Shown here piece by piece: positions 15,340 through 24,182 of a stretch of 39,929 nt of DNA (the first letter of the stretch is position 1; each line of letters opens with the position of its first letter). The notes under the pieces are model-generated. The model was not told the origin of the DNA. It ran no database searches and worked only from the letters and a program-made list of their open reading frames with translations. The translations under genes were made by a program, and so were the position numbers. The stretch comes from an uncultured Flavonifractor sp. (GTDB lineage Bacteria; Bacillota; Clostridia; Oscillospirales; Oscillospiraceae), in assembly GCA_947346365.1 (NCBI GenBank), contig CANAAV010000022.1, positions 1 through 39,929 on the forward strand, read 5' to 3'.

Positions 15340-16989
15340 TTACTTCTTCTGCACGTACTTCAGGCAGTCCAGCATGACGGCGACAAGGATGATGATGCCG
15401 GAGATTACGAATTGCAGGTTGGCGTCAATGCCCAGCGTGGTCAGGGAGTAGGTCAGGGCGGTGAAGATGAACACGCCCGTCACCACGCCGGAGATCTTGC
15501 CGATGCCGCCGGTGAAGGACACACCGCCCACGACGCAGGCCGCGATGGCGTCCATCTCCCAGCCCTGGCCGTAGGCTGCCGAGCCGGAGCCGGACATGCG
15601 AATGCACTCCAGCCAGGAGCCAAAGCCGTAGAGGATGCCGGCCAGGATAAACGCGCCTACCGTGACGCGGAAGACCGAGATGCCGGAGACAGCCGCCGCC
15701 TCAGGGTTGCCGCCCACGGCGTACAGGTTTTTGCCGAAAGTAGTCTTGTTCCAGATGAACCACACGATAACTACAGCGGCCAGCGCCCACAGGATGATGG
15801 TGGGGAAGCCGCCCAGCTTAGGCATGATCATGCCCTGGATGTCGGACTCAATGCCGCCAAAAGACACGCCCTTGGTGGAGTAGGTGGCCAGGCCGAAAAT
15901 CATCAGCATAGTGGACATGGTGGAAATAAAGGGGTGCATCTTAAATTTGGCGGTAAAGAAGCCGGCGATGGTGCTAAAAATAGTGCACAGCACAATACAT
16001 ACCACCAGGGCCAAAAACACCCGCGCAACCACCGGCATACCGGTAAAGTCGAAGATGTACCCGAACACGCCGCCGGTGTTGATGCCCTTGTGCATCACGA
16101 TGGTGGCGGCAGTGATGCCCATGCCCATCATACGGCCGATGGACAGATCGGTGCCGGCCAGCATGATAAGACCGGCCACGCCCAGGGCCAGGAACATTCT
16201 GGAGGAGGCCTGCTGGAGGATGTTCAGAATGTTGTTCATCGTCAGCAGATCGACCTTTTTGACGGTGGGGGCGAGGATACACATGGCGATGAAAACCACG
16301 GCGATGGCCAGGTACAGGCCGTTGCGCAGCAGGAAGTTGCGGATGTTAAAGTTGTAATTGTAGTTTTCCCACCGCTGCTGCAAGGATTCGCTGAACGTGA
16401 ACTTGGACATACGCAGCAGATCAATCAGGTGATACTGGTGGTCGAAGGCGGCGTGACGGCGGTCCTTCGCGTCCTGGAGGTCCTTGGCCAGCTGCATCTT
16501 TGCGTCGAACAGCCGGTTCTTATGGACGTACTTCTCGTCCTTGATCTCCTGGGCGTCGGACAGCTTGGCCACCGTCTCCTGGTGGTCCTTGTTGAGCTGC
16601 TCCACGGCGGCTTGATACTTGGCCTGGGCCTGGACCTTCTCCTGGGCGCAGCTGGCCTCTACGGCCTGGAAATAGTGATTATAGTTTGCCTTCAGATAGC
16701 CCTCGGCGTCGGCAATGAGCTTGGCGACCTCATCCTTGTGCTGGGCCTCCACCTGCTTTGCCTGCTCCAGCTCTTTCTGAAGCTGGGCCCGTTTGGCCTC
16801 TTTCTCCTGGGCAGTGTAGATACGGTCCCGCTTCAGGCTGTCCAGGGCGCTTTGAATTTCAATGACCCGGTCGGTTCCGTCCTTGCGCAGGTCGTTGATC
16901 TTTTCCTGAATGCCGCCGACGTAGTCGTCGATGGGCTTGCGGAGCTGGTTCTCCTGCTCCGCGGTCAAAATCTTTATATTATCCGCCAT
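15340..16989 (-). CDS. mglC: Galactose/methyl-galactoside ABC transporter permease with long N-terminal extension
   Basis: The C-terminal part (about residues 218-549) is a ribose/galactose-type permease with many membrane helices and the signature regions LGVAGLIMLAGTDLSIG and GNPEAAAVSGISV. The first about 200 residues are unlike a normal permease of about 335 residues. They form a highly charged, Lys/Glu/Gln-rich helical stretch with heptad character (about 25-185), probably a cytoplasmic coiled coil. The first residues (MADNIKILTAEQE) follow the mglA stop after 15 bp with a GGGGGAAA-type ribosome site, so the extension is translated. It is the last gene of mglBAC. The permease call is firm; the role of the extension is unknown. 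Confidence 0.93.
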   Translation of the reverse strand: MADNIKILTAEQENQLRKPIDDYVGGIQEKINDLRKDGTDRVIEIQSALDSLKRDRIYTAQEKEAKRAQLQKELEQAKQVEAQHKDEVAKLIADAEGYLKANYNHYFQAVEASCAQEKVQAQAKYQAAVEQLNKDHQETVAKLSDAQEIKDEKYVHKNRLFDAKMQLAKDLQDAKDRRHAAFDHQYHLIDLLRMSKFTFSESLQQRWENYNYNFNIRNFLLRNGLYLAIAVVFIAMCILAPTVKKVDLLTMNNILNILQQASSRMFLALGVAGLIMLAGTDLSIGRMMGMGITAATIVMHKGINTGGVFGYIFDFTGMPVVARVFLALVVCIVLCTIFSTIAGFFTAKFKMHPFISTMSTMLMIFGLATYSTKGVSFGGIESDIQGMIMPKLGGFPTIILWALAAVVIVWFIWNKTTFGKNLYAVGGNPEAAAVSGISVFRVTVGAFILAGILYGFGSWLECIRMSGSGSAAYGQGWEMDAIAACVVGGVSFTGGIGKISGVVTGVFIFTALTYSLTTLGIDANLQFVISGIIILVAVMLDCLKYVQKK

Positions 16990-17004
16990 ACGTAATTTCC
17001 CCCC

Positions 17005-18513
17005 TTACAGATGTTTCGCGCTCAGGCGCAAAAGCTCTTCCTGATCAGTCTCGGCCGTATTGACGATGCCGGAGAGATAGCCGTTTGACATAACGCCGAT
17101 TCGGTTGGTAATGCCTAAAATCTCGGGCATTTCCGAGGAAACCACGATGATCGTTTTGCCTTGCTTGGCCATCTCGATGATGAGCTCGTATATTTCATAC
17201 TTCGCGCCCACGTCGATGCCGCGGGTGGGTTCGTCCATCATGAAAATTTGAGGTTCCCGCTCCAGCCACTTCCCGAAGATTACCTTCTGCTGGTTGCCGC
17301 CGGACAGGCTGGAAATCATATCGTCCGGCCCCATGCATTTGGTATGCATGGTTTTGATCTCCGTGCTGGTGGCCTTCACCATTTTGGGGTAAGACAGGGC
17401 CGGACCGGATTTGTACTGTTCCAGGCTGGCGATGGTGGTATTAAAGGTCAGATCGCATTTCAAAAACAGGCCGTTGGCCTTGCGCTCTTCGGTAATCATG
17501 GCAAAGCCGTGCTCAATGGCCTCTTTGGCGCTGTTGAAATTCATCAGCCGGTTTTTGAAATAAACCCGCCCTGAGGCGCGGGTGCGCACACCGAAGATAG
17601 TCTCCAGCAGCTCGGTGCGTCCGGCGCCCACCAGGCCGTACAGGCCGAAGATCTCGCCCTCCCGCACGTCGAAGGAGACGTCCTGAAGGTGGGGGGCAAA
17701 TTTTGTGGACAGGTGCTGAACCGACAGGACGGTGTCCCCCGGGGTATTGTCCACCGGCGGAAAGCGGCTTTCCAGAGAGCGGCCCACCATGGCGGTGATC
17801 AGCTCGTTCATGTTGGTGTCTTTGGCGTTCTTGGTCATGACCAGGTTGCCGTCCCGCAGCACAGAAATCTCGTCGCAGATCTCGAAAATTTCGTCCATCT
17901 TGTGGGAGATATAGATCAGCGAAATTCCCTGGTCTTTCAGCATCCGCATCATTTCGAAGAGCTTGGCGACCTCCTGCACGGTGAGGGAAGAGGTGGGCTC
18001 ATCCAACACGATTACCTGGGAGTTATACGAAATTGCCTTGGCAATTTCGCACATCTGCCGCTGGGAGACAGACATATTCCGCATGGGCTGACTCAGGTTC
18101 ACGGTCATGCCCAGCTTGCGGAACAGCTCGGCCGCCTTTTTCTTCATACTGCTCTCGTCGACAAGCCCCATGGAGTTGGTGGGATAGCGCCCCAGGAACA
18201 GATTGTCTATGACGTTGCGCTCCAGGCACTGGTTGAGCTCCTGGTGAACCATAGCGATCCCGTTTTCAAGGGCGTCCTTAGGTCCGGAAAAGCTGATCTC
18301 TTTTCCGTTTAAATAAATTTTTCCCTCGTCCTTTTGGTAGGTGCCGAATAGGCACTTCATCATGGTGGATTTGCCGGCGCCGTTTTCGCCCATAAGTCCC
18401 ATGACCGTTCCGCGTTTTAGATCCAGGTTGATATGGTCAAGCACCCGGTTTCGGCCGAAGGACTTGCTCATACCGCGGATTGACAGGACGATATCGCCTT
18501 TTGCATCAGCCAT
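17005..18513 (-). CDS. mglA: Galactose/methyl-galactoside ABC transporter ATP-binding protein
   Basis: This 502-residue protein has the double ATPase organisation of MglA/RbsA/XylG. The N-terminal half has Walker A GENGAGKST, the signature-like SVSQRQMCEIAKA and Walker B VIVLDEPTSSL. The C-terminal half has a degenerate Walker A (GLVGAGRTEL), LSGGNQQKV and IFMMDEPTRGID. It energises uptake with MglC and MglB. I place the start at the ATG at 18513 (MADAKGD), which AGGAG precedes at suitable spacing; the GTG three codons earlier overlaps that ribosome site. It is separated from mglB by 187 bp containing a large hairpin. Confidence 0.96.
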   Translation of the reverse strand: MADAKGDIVLSIRGMSKSFGRNRVLDHINLDLKRGTVMGLMGENGAGKSTMMKCLFGTYQKDEGKIYLNGKEISFSGPKDALENGIAMVHQELNQCLERNVIDNLFLGRYPTNSMGLVDESSMKKKAAELFRKLGMTVNLSQPMRNMSVSQRQMCEIAKAISYNSQVIVLDEPTSSLTVQEVAKLFEMMRMLKDQGISLIYISHKMDEIFEICDEISVLRDGNLVMTKNAKDTNMNELITAMVGRSLESRFPPVDNTPGDTVLSVQHLSTKFAPHLQDVSFDVREGEIFGLYGLVGAGRTELLETIFGVRTRASGRVYFKNRLMNFNSAKEAIEHGFAMITEERKANGLFLKCDLTFNTTIASLEQYKSGPALSYPKMVKATSTEIKTMHTKCMGPDDMISSLSGGNQQKVIFGKWLEREPQIFMMDEPTRGIDVGAKYEIYELIIEMAKQGKTIIVVSSEMPEILGITNRIGVMSNGYLSGIVNTAETDQEELLRLSAKHL

Positions 18514-18587
18514 ACTCGTCACTCCTGTTATGTATTAGCGGTTTCAGAAGGGCACCTGATCCCGCCGGGTTTTCCATTTTAAGCAGA

Positions 18588-18653
18588 TTGGGGAGAGTTC
18601 TTTCTGCCGTACGGAACACGAATGCTTCCGAACGGAGACTTCCCTCTCCCCAA
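18588..18653 (-). promoter_or_regulatory. Large intercistronic hairpin between mglB and mglA
   Basis: TTGGGGAGAG (18588-18597) is exactly complementary to CTCTCCCCAA (18644-18653). Inside lies a second stem, CCGTACGGAA against TTCCGAACGG with one mismatch. There is no T-run after it in the direction of transcription. Such structures between a binding-protein gene and its transporter genes commonly protect the upstream mRNA or attenuate read-through, giving more binding protein. The role here is inferred. Confidence 0.7.
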
Positions 18654-18700
18654 CCGCAAGTTATTTACTTGTCAGATGAAGAAGGGACTGTGCCGCCGGA

Positions 18701-20008
18701 TTACTGGTTCAGCAGGGCGGTATAGGAAGCGGAGTTGTCAGTCTTCACCATGTTGATGGCAAAGGCGTCGTACTGACTGGGGTTGCCCAGGCGGTTGGTG
18801 ATATTGGCCTCGGTCTGGCCGTCGCCGCCGATGTACTCCACGTTCAGATTCAGCAGGTCGTCATAGTTTTGCAGCAGGGGCTGATAGGTGGCGCTGAGGA
18901 AGTTGTCGGCCGAGTTGTAGATGTTCAGCCACACGTTCTTGGTGGGATGAGCGGAAGTGTCCAGCTGGTTGGCCACGGGGGCGTAGGGCTTGGTGGCATC
19001 CAGGAAGTCGTTGTAGTTGTCCGCGGTGACGGCCACGTTCAAAGCGTAGTAGGAGCGCTCGGACTCCACATACTTGAACACGTCGGCGCTGAGCACATTG
19101 CCCGCGTCGTCGGCGGTGCCGATGCCGGTGTCGATATCCACGCCGTCCAGAGCGTTGCGCAGCACGCGCAGGGTCAGATAGGCCTGCACGTCGGCGTGCT
19201 GGCTGATGGTTCCGCCGTAGCCTTCCGCAATGGCGGCCACCGCGTCGGCGTTGGCGTCATAGCCGAAGGTGGGGACGTTGTTCTCCTTAGACCAGGCGTT
19301 GAACATAGCCATGCCCATGCCGTCGTTGTTGGAGGCCACGATGTCGATCTGGTCGCCGAAGGTGGACACCCAGGTGCCGATGGTGTTACCGGCGGTGGCG
19401 GCGTCCCAAGTGGCGCCGGCGGAGTTCTTCATCTCCTGAGAGGCCAGCTCGCGCACGGTGTACTCTTTGCCGTTGATGGTCAGCTTGCCGTCCTTGACGG
19501 CGGTGGCGCTGCCGTCGGCGTTGACGCCCACCGCGTCGCTCTTAATGACGCCGCCCTCTTCAACGGCGGTGTCCAGAGCCTTGCGCACGCCGCGGGTACG
19601 GGCGATAGAGTCGTTGTGGCCGATGTCGCCGATGGCCAGCACGTAGCCGATGATGCCGTCGCCGTTGCGGTCAATCTCGTCGATGTGAGCGGTGATGTAG
19701 TCCAGAATCATCTGGCCCTGGAGCTCAGCGCCCTGGTTGGCGTCAAAGCCCACGTAGTAGGTGCTGCCGTTGAAGTTCAGGGCGTCCATGTCCAGCTCGC
19801 CGGTGGAGCTGTTGGAGGGCTGGCGGTTGAACCACACCAGAGGCTTGTCCTTGTTGGCCACCTCGCCGCCGCCGCTGTTGCCGTCGGGGGTGGTAGCGGG
19901 GGCGGGAGTGCCGCCGCCGGAGGGCTGCTGGGTTTCGTTGCCGCCGCCGCAGGCGGCCAAGCCCAGAACCATTACGAGAGCAAGGACCAGTGCAAGAGCT
20001 TTTTTCAT
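18701..20008 (-). CDS. mglB: Galactose/glucose-binding lipoprotein
   Basis: This 435-residue lipoprotein has the signal peptide MKKALALVLALVMVLGLAAC, acylated at Cys20, then a Gly/Pro/Thr-rich linker (about 21-50) and a periplasmic-binding fold of the galactose type. It keeps the calcium loop known from E. coli MglB, here DRNGDGIIG at residues 113-121, and downstream ASNNDGMGMAMF and FGYDANADAVAAI. It captures galactose or related sugars for MglAC. The ribosome site is AAAGGAGAA. About 190 bp upstream hold a weak -10 and two direct repeats that may bind the YesN-type regulator encoded upstream. The mature protein is longer than the E. coli one because of the linker and insertions. Confidence 0.95.
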   Translation of the reverse strand: MKKALALVLALVMVLGLAACGGGNETQQPSGGGTPAPATTPDGNSGGGEVANKDKPLVWFNRQPSNSSTGELDMDALNFNGSTYYVGFDANQGAELQGQMILDYITAHIDEIDRNGDGIIGYVLAIGDIGHNDSIARTRGVRKALDTAVEEGGVIKSDAVGVNADGSATAVKDGKLTINGKEYTVRELASQEMKNSAGATWDAATAGNTIGTWVSTFGDQIDIVASNNDGMGMAMFNAWSKENNVPTFGYDANADAVAAIAEGYGGTISQHADVQAYLTLRVLRNALDGVDIDTGIGTADDAGNVLSADVFKYVESERSYYALNVAVTADNYNDFLDATKPYAPVANQLDTSAHPTKNVWLNIYNSADNFLSATYQPLLQNYDDLLNLNVEYIGGDGQTEANITNRLGNPSQYDAFAINMVKTDNSASYTALLNQ

Positions 20009-20077
20009 AACAATTCTCCTTTTCCTAAAATGATTTTGACAGAATGCCGCCGGTGTCTCACGGTATGCATTCCTCTG

Positions 20078-20144
20078 ATAATAAGGTTAAAAGAAAACGC
20101 CTGAAAAAACAAGGTAAAAATTCACCGCAGAGTGGTAAAATTCC
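20078..20144 (-). promoter_or_regulatory. mglB promoter region with direct repeats
   Basis: On the minus strand a -10-like TATTAT lies at 20083-20078 with no good -35. Just upstream, GGTAAAAATTC (20113-20123) and GGTAAAATTC (20134-20143, plus-strand reading) form direct repeats spaced 21 bp. An activator-dependent promoter with paired sites two helical turns apart is what AraC-type regulators use, and the YesN-type regulator of this locus is the natural candidate. Inference. Confidence 0.5.
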
Positions 20145-20198
20145 TATTTAAACTGTATAACATATAAAAAAGCAGATGGTCAAATTTGTGTATTTTGC

Positions 20199-21176
20199 TC
20201 AATCTGTATACTGCTCAAAGGCGAAGAGCGCCTTCTGGCCGTCTATCGTGAAAAGCTCCTGCCGGTCCACGATCCGGGTGGAGGTGTCTACGACGGGCTC
20301 CAGAGCGCCGCTCTGACCGGAGAGGAGCTTATAGGCGCTCTCCACGCCCAGGTATCCCATGGCGTAGGGGTTTTGGACGATCAGCGCGTCCACATAGCCG
20401 TCGTAGAGCCCGTCAATTGTTACTACATTGGAATCAAATCCGACAACGAAGACCTCGCCGGAGAGACCCAGATCCCGCACGGCCAAAGCGGCGCCTACGC
20501 TGGTGGGCTCGTTGAAGGCTACTAGGACGTTGACCTCCGGATGCGTGCGCAGCAGCTGGACAGTATCCGCCTGGGCGGACCCGGCGTCCACCAGCGTGGT
20601 GACCGCCGCTGCGATCTGGGCGCGGCCGCTCTGGGTTAACGTGTCCACCGCCCCCTGTTTGCGCTCCTGGCCGTTGGCGGTGCCCTCGTCGTAATTGACG
20701 ATTCCAACGCGCAGCGGCCCCTGGGTCCCCTCCAGTGCGGCCTGGGCCGCCATTTGGCCGGCGGCGTAGTTGTCTGTGCCAATATAGGCGCTTACCTGGC
20801 TGGAGCCCACGCCGCTGTCGATGGATACGATCCGCACGCCGCTCTGGGCGGCGGCGTCGATGGCGGCGATATTTTTCTCATAATCAATGGCGGAAAACAC
20901 AATTGCTTCCGCACCGGCGTCCACCGCCTGGGCGATCATCCGGTTTTGGGTTTCATAGTCCTCCTCGGTCTCGGGGCCGGAGATGGTCAGGTCCAGGTTG
21001 TATTCTACGGCCGCCGCCCGGGCTCCGGCAAAAACGGAGAGAAAGAATTCGCTGCCGGTGGATTTGACAATCAGCGCTACCGAGCGCCGCGCTGGGGAAG
21101 CGGCGCCGACCTGACAGCCGCATAGGCACAGCAGTGCCAGCGCCAGCCATAAGCTCAGGCGCCTATTTCGCCTCAT
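20199..21176 (-). CDS. Sugar-binding lipoprotein of a three-component sensor (XylFII-like)
   Basis: This 325-residue lipoprotein has the signal MRRNRRLSLWLALALLCLCGC with an acylated Cys, followed by a type-1 periplasmic-binding fold similar to RbsB/XylF (VALIVKSTGSEFFLSVFAGARAAA ... DAGAEAIVFSAID ... VVGFDSN). I start at the ATG at 21176, preceded by AAGGAGGTGGACGGCT; the open frame upstream only overlaps the kinase gene. It overlaps the 3' end of the kinase by 14 bp, so it belongs to the regulator-kinase operon, not to the transporter. In Clostridium, XylFII-LytS-YesN systems use such a protein to bind sugar and stimulate the kinase. By analogy this one likely senses galactose or a related sugar (inference). 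Confidence 0.88.
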   Translation of the reverse strand: MRRNRRLSLWLALALLCLCGCQVGAASPARRSVALIVKSTGSEFFLSVFAGARAAAVEYNLDLTISGPETEEDYETQNRMIAQAVDAGAEAIVFSAIDYEKNIAAIDAAAQSGVRIVSIDSGVGSSQVSAYIGTDNYAAGQMAAQAALEGTQGPLRVGIVNYDEGTANGQERKQGAVDTLTQSGRAQIAAAVTTLVDAGSAQADTVQLLRTHPEVNVLVAFNEPTSVGAALAVRDLGLSGEVFVVGFDSNVVTIDGLYDGYVDALIVQNPYAMGYLGVESAYKLLSGQSGALEPVVDTSTRIVDRQELFTIDGQKALFAFEQYTD

Positions 21177-22881
21177 AGCCGTCCACCTCCTTGATTTTGG
21201 GCATACGAATTTCCACCCGGGTTCCCACGTCCAGCTCGCTGACAATACGCAGCCCATACTGTTTTCCGAAATAAATTTGGAGCCGGTCGTTTACATTTTT
21301 GATGCCAATGCCGGTGCGGTCTTGAGAATCCGCCAGAATAGCGTGGGCCTGTTCCGGGCTCATGCCCACGCCATTGTCCTGAACACAAAATAAAATGTCG
21401 TCCCCCTCCTGGCTTACCCGTACACGGATGCATCCTTCGTCTACCAGCAGATCCAGCCCGTGCATGATAGCGTTTTCAATGATAGGCTGAAGGGTGATCT
21501 TATTGCAGTAGTAATCCAGACAGCCGGGATCTACGTCAAAGGTGTAAGTAAACTGGTTTTTATAGCGGTAATTTTGAATTTTCAGATAGTTTTCGGCGTG
21601 CTCAATCTCCTTGGAGATGGGGATCAGCTCGTGTCCCCGGCTGATGCTGATGCGGAACAGCCGGGCCAGGGCATGGATCATTTTCACCGCGTCGTCGGCG
21701 CGGCCCTGCTCGCACATCCAGGCGATGGAATCCAAGGTGTTGTACAGAAAGTGGGGATTGATTTGGGCTTGGAGGGCCTTCAGCTCGGTTTTGCGCAGGT
21801 TGATCTCCTCCTGCCGCACCGTTGACATGAGCCGCTGTATGCGCAGCACCATGTGTCCGAAGGAGTCGGAGAGCTCCCGCACCTCCCGGGCGCCGCCCAC
21901 CGGGCGGTAGGTGAAGTGGTCGGCGTCGGTCTCGAACCTCTCCATGGCGGAGGCCAGCTCCCGCAGCGGGCGGCCCAGCAGCCGGGAGAGGAGCCAGCTG
22001 GTTACCAGCGCCGCCGCCAGCACCAGCACCGCCAGCCAGAGGGAGAGCCAAATCATTTCCCGCACATTGCGGTTGACCAGCTCATCCACGTAACTGACGC
22101 CCACAATGCGCCAGTCGCTGCCCTGCACGCTGGTCAAACAGTAAATTACGGTGTCGTTCACATAGGAGCCGTCCTCCAAACCGGCCAGCGCCGCGGTGTT
22201 TTCCGTCTTCAGTCCGGAGTACAGCAGCTGCTGCTGGGGATGGTAGACGATGTTTCCCGCCCTGTCCATCAAAAAACAGTAGCCGCGCTGCCCGATGCTG
22301 ACATTATTGATATAGCTGGAGATGCTGGAAAAGCTCAGATCCAGGGACACCCAGGCGGCGCCGCCGCGCTGCGGCAGAGGCTTTGTCATGGTGACCACCC
22401 AGGGATACCAGCTTTCAAAAATGGTTACCACATGGGGAGCGGTCATATAGGAGGAGGTGGAGGCGCGGGCTTTTTCCAGATCAAAGGAGAGGTTGCGCAG
22501 GATGTTCTCCCTGGGTTCCCGGCCGAGAGACCAGCAGTCCAGCAGAGCGCCCGCGGCGGAGTAGCTGGTGACCGCCACCACATCAGGACGGAATTTTAAA
22601 AAGGAGGACAGCAGCTCATCCCGGCTGTCTGCGCTCTGGGCCATAGACTGCTCCACCTGTCCCATAGCCTGCTCCATATCCCGAAGATAGCCGCCCACGG
22701 TGTTGGACGCCTGAGAAATGGTCTGGGCGGTGCTGGTGCGGGCGCTGTGCACCATGGCGCTGCGATAGCGGTTTAAAAACAGGACTACGCAGCAGCACAC
22801 AATGATGCTCACCATGCCCACGACCATGGAGACCAAGAGGGCGGTGGTGCGCGGTCCCCGGCGGGAAGATCCGGCCTTCAA
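21163..22881 (-). CDS. YesM/LytS-type sensor histidine kinase
   Basis: This 572-residue membrane kinase has one membrane helix near 14-37, an extracytoplasmic Cache-like domain (about 45-270), a second helix (about 276-300), a HAMP-like linker, and a His_kinase (PF06580-type) domain with His377 in INPHFLYNTLDSI. A GHKL ATPase domain with QPIIENAIMHGL and DNGVGM follows. It overlaps the response regulator by 4 bp and the sugar-binding lipoprotein by 14 bp, so all three are translationally linked. Its substrate is the receiver Asp60 of the neighbouring regulator. Confidence 0.95.
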   Translation of the reverse strand: MKAGSSRRGPRTTALLVSMVVGMVSIIVCCCVVLFLNRYRSAMVHSARTSTAQTISQASNTVGGYLRDMEQAMGQVEQSMAQSADSRDELLSSFLKFRPDVVAVTSYSAAGALLDCWSLGREPRENILRNLSFDLEKARASTSSYMTAPHVVTIFESWYPWVVTMTKPLPQRGGAAWVSLDLSFSSISSYINNVSIGQRGYCFLMDRAGNIVYHPQQQLLYSGLKTENTAALAGLEDGSYVNDTVIYCLTSVQGSDWRIVGVSYVDELVNRNVREMIWLSLWLAVLVLAAALVTSWLLSRLLGRPLRELASAMERFETDADHFTYRPVGGAREVRELSDSFGHMVLRIQRLMSTVRQEEINLRKTELKALQAQINPHFLYNTLDSIAWMCEQGRADDAVKMIHALARLFRISISRGHELIPISKEIEHAENYLKIQNYRYKNQFTYTFDVDPGCLDYYCNKITLQPIIENAIMHGLDLLVDEGCIRVRVSQEGDDILFCVQDNGVGMSPEQAHAILADSQDRTGIGIKNVNDRLQIYFGKQYGLRIVSELDVGTRVEIRMPKIKEVDGYEAK

Positions 22882-24161
22882 GCGCCATCACCTGTCCTCT
22901 CCCCGCTCAGCCTGCGGCGCATGGAGTTTGGGGACTCTCCACAGTATTTTTTAAAGCAGTAGCTGAAATAGTGCTGGTCGGTGTATCCGCACCGGCCGGC
23001 AATCTCCCGGACCTTGAGCTCGGAGGTGGACAGAAGTGCGCGGGCGGCCTTCATCCGCTTGCGGATGAGCGTGTTAATGAAGCTCTCCCCGGCGTACTTT
23101 TTGATGCAGGCGCTGAGGTGGTTCGGACTTACGTCCAGCATTTCACTCAGGGACACCAGAGACAGGCTGGCGTCCATATAGTGTTGGTCCAAGGCCTCCA
23201 GCGCCCGCTTGCACAGCAGCTCTCCCCCTTTGACCGACGGCTCCAGATCGCCGATGAACTGCGCGCCCCCCTCTGTCCCATCGCTCTGGCGGAGAGCCTC
23301 CATAGCCTCCCGGTAGGCGTCGTGCAGGGCGTTTAAGCTCCCGGTTATCCGGCTGACGCCCACGCGGCACCGCTGGCCCAGCACCCGGTTTGCCATTTGC
23401 GGGATCTCGTCCGCCAGAATGTATAGGTATTCTCCCAGCTCCGGCGGACTGCCCAGCAGCATTGACACCACCTTCCCCGGAACGGAGAAGCTGACGCCGC
23501 GCAGGTATTTGGCAATCAACCGGTCCACCGAGGCGGCGAAGGACGCCGGCGTATCCATGGAACCGTTCTCATTCAGCAGGGCGGACACCATCACGGTACA
23601 GCAGGGGCTGTCATTGCCGTCCCGCAGAAGGCCGCATTGGCGCGCAAATTCTTCCGCCTGGCCGCTGCCGTCCAGGTCGGTGCAGTCGTCCAGCACCAGG
23701 GCTGCGGCGGCAGCGGCGCGGGCGTCCGGCACGCCGCCGGGCGGGAGGTCCTGGCGGAACGTGGCGAACTGGGCGTCGATTTTCTTCCGAATGGCCCGCA
23801 GCTCCTCCTTGAGCCCCCGGACGGTCAGCGGTTTGAGCATGTAGCTGATGACATTGTACGCAATGGCCTGCTGGGCGTACTCAAAATCATCGTAGCCGCT
23901 GAGAAAAGCGATGTTTGTCATGGGCCGGACCTCGCGCACCTGCCGGGCCAGTTCAGTTCCCGAGATGAAAGGCATCCGGATATCGGTGAGCAGCAGGTCC
24001 GGCCCATGCTCTTCCACCAGCTGGAGGGCATCCAGGCCGTTGCTGGCGCTCCCCACGAGACAGAATCCCAGCTCCTTCCAGGGGATCATCGTGCATACCG
24101 CCTCCCGGAGCTCGTCCTCATCGTCGGCAACCACCACGGTGTACGGTGTCTTTGGGTCCAT
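22878..24161 (-). CDS. YesN-type response regulator (REC-AraC)
   Basis: This 427-residue regulator has an N-terminal receiver (about 7-125) with acidic Asp13-Asp14, phosphoacceptor Asp60 (LLLTDIRMPF) and Lys in MLKPL. A variable middle (about 140-320) follows, then an AraC double HTH (about 325-425: MDASLSLVSLSEMLDVSPNHLSACIKKYAGESF ... VREIAGRCGYTDQHYFSYCFKKY). It is the first gene of the sensor operon, which runs toward mglBAC on the same strand. The probable targets are the direct repeats at 20113-20143 upstream of mglB. Its ribosome site is weak (AGGTGATAGG), 21 bp after a broken AraC gene. Confidence 0.95.
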   Translation of the reverse strand: MDPKTPYTVVVADDEDELREAVCTMIPWKELGFCLVGSASNGLDALQLVEEHGPDLLLTDIRMPFISGTELARQVREVRPMTNIAFLSGYDDFEYAQQAIAYNVISYMLKPLTVRGLKEELRAIRKKIDAQFATFRQDLPPGGVPDARAAAAAALVLDDCTDLDGSGQAEEFARQCGLLRDGNDSPCCTVMVSALLNENGSMDTPASFAASVDRLIAKYLRGVSFSVPGKVVSMLLGSPPELGEYLYILADEIPQMANRVLGQRCRVGVSRITGSLNALHDAYREAMEALRQSDGTEGGAQFIGDLEPSVKGGELLCKRALEALDQHYMDASLSLVSLSEMLDVSPNHLSACIKKYAGESFINTLIRKRMKAARALLSTSELKVREIAGRCGYTDQHYFSYCFKKYCGESPNSMRRRLSGERTGDGA

Positions 24162-24182
24162 CCTATCACCTGTCCTTTCGGG

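Noticed and set aside
15334-16995. Long plus-strand open frame opposite mglC
   Set aside because: It is a His/Gly/Val-rich shadow of a certain minus-strand permease, an effect of high GC at codon position three.
18869-20104. Long plus-strand open frame opposite mglB
   Set aside because: Val/Gly/Ala/His-rich antisense shadow; the minus-strand lipoprotein has signal peptide, lipobox and ribosome site.
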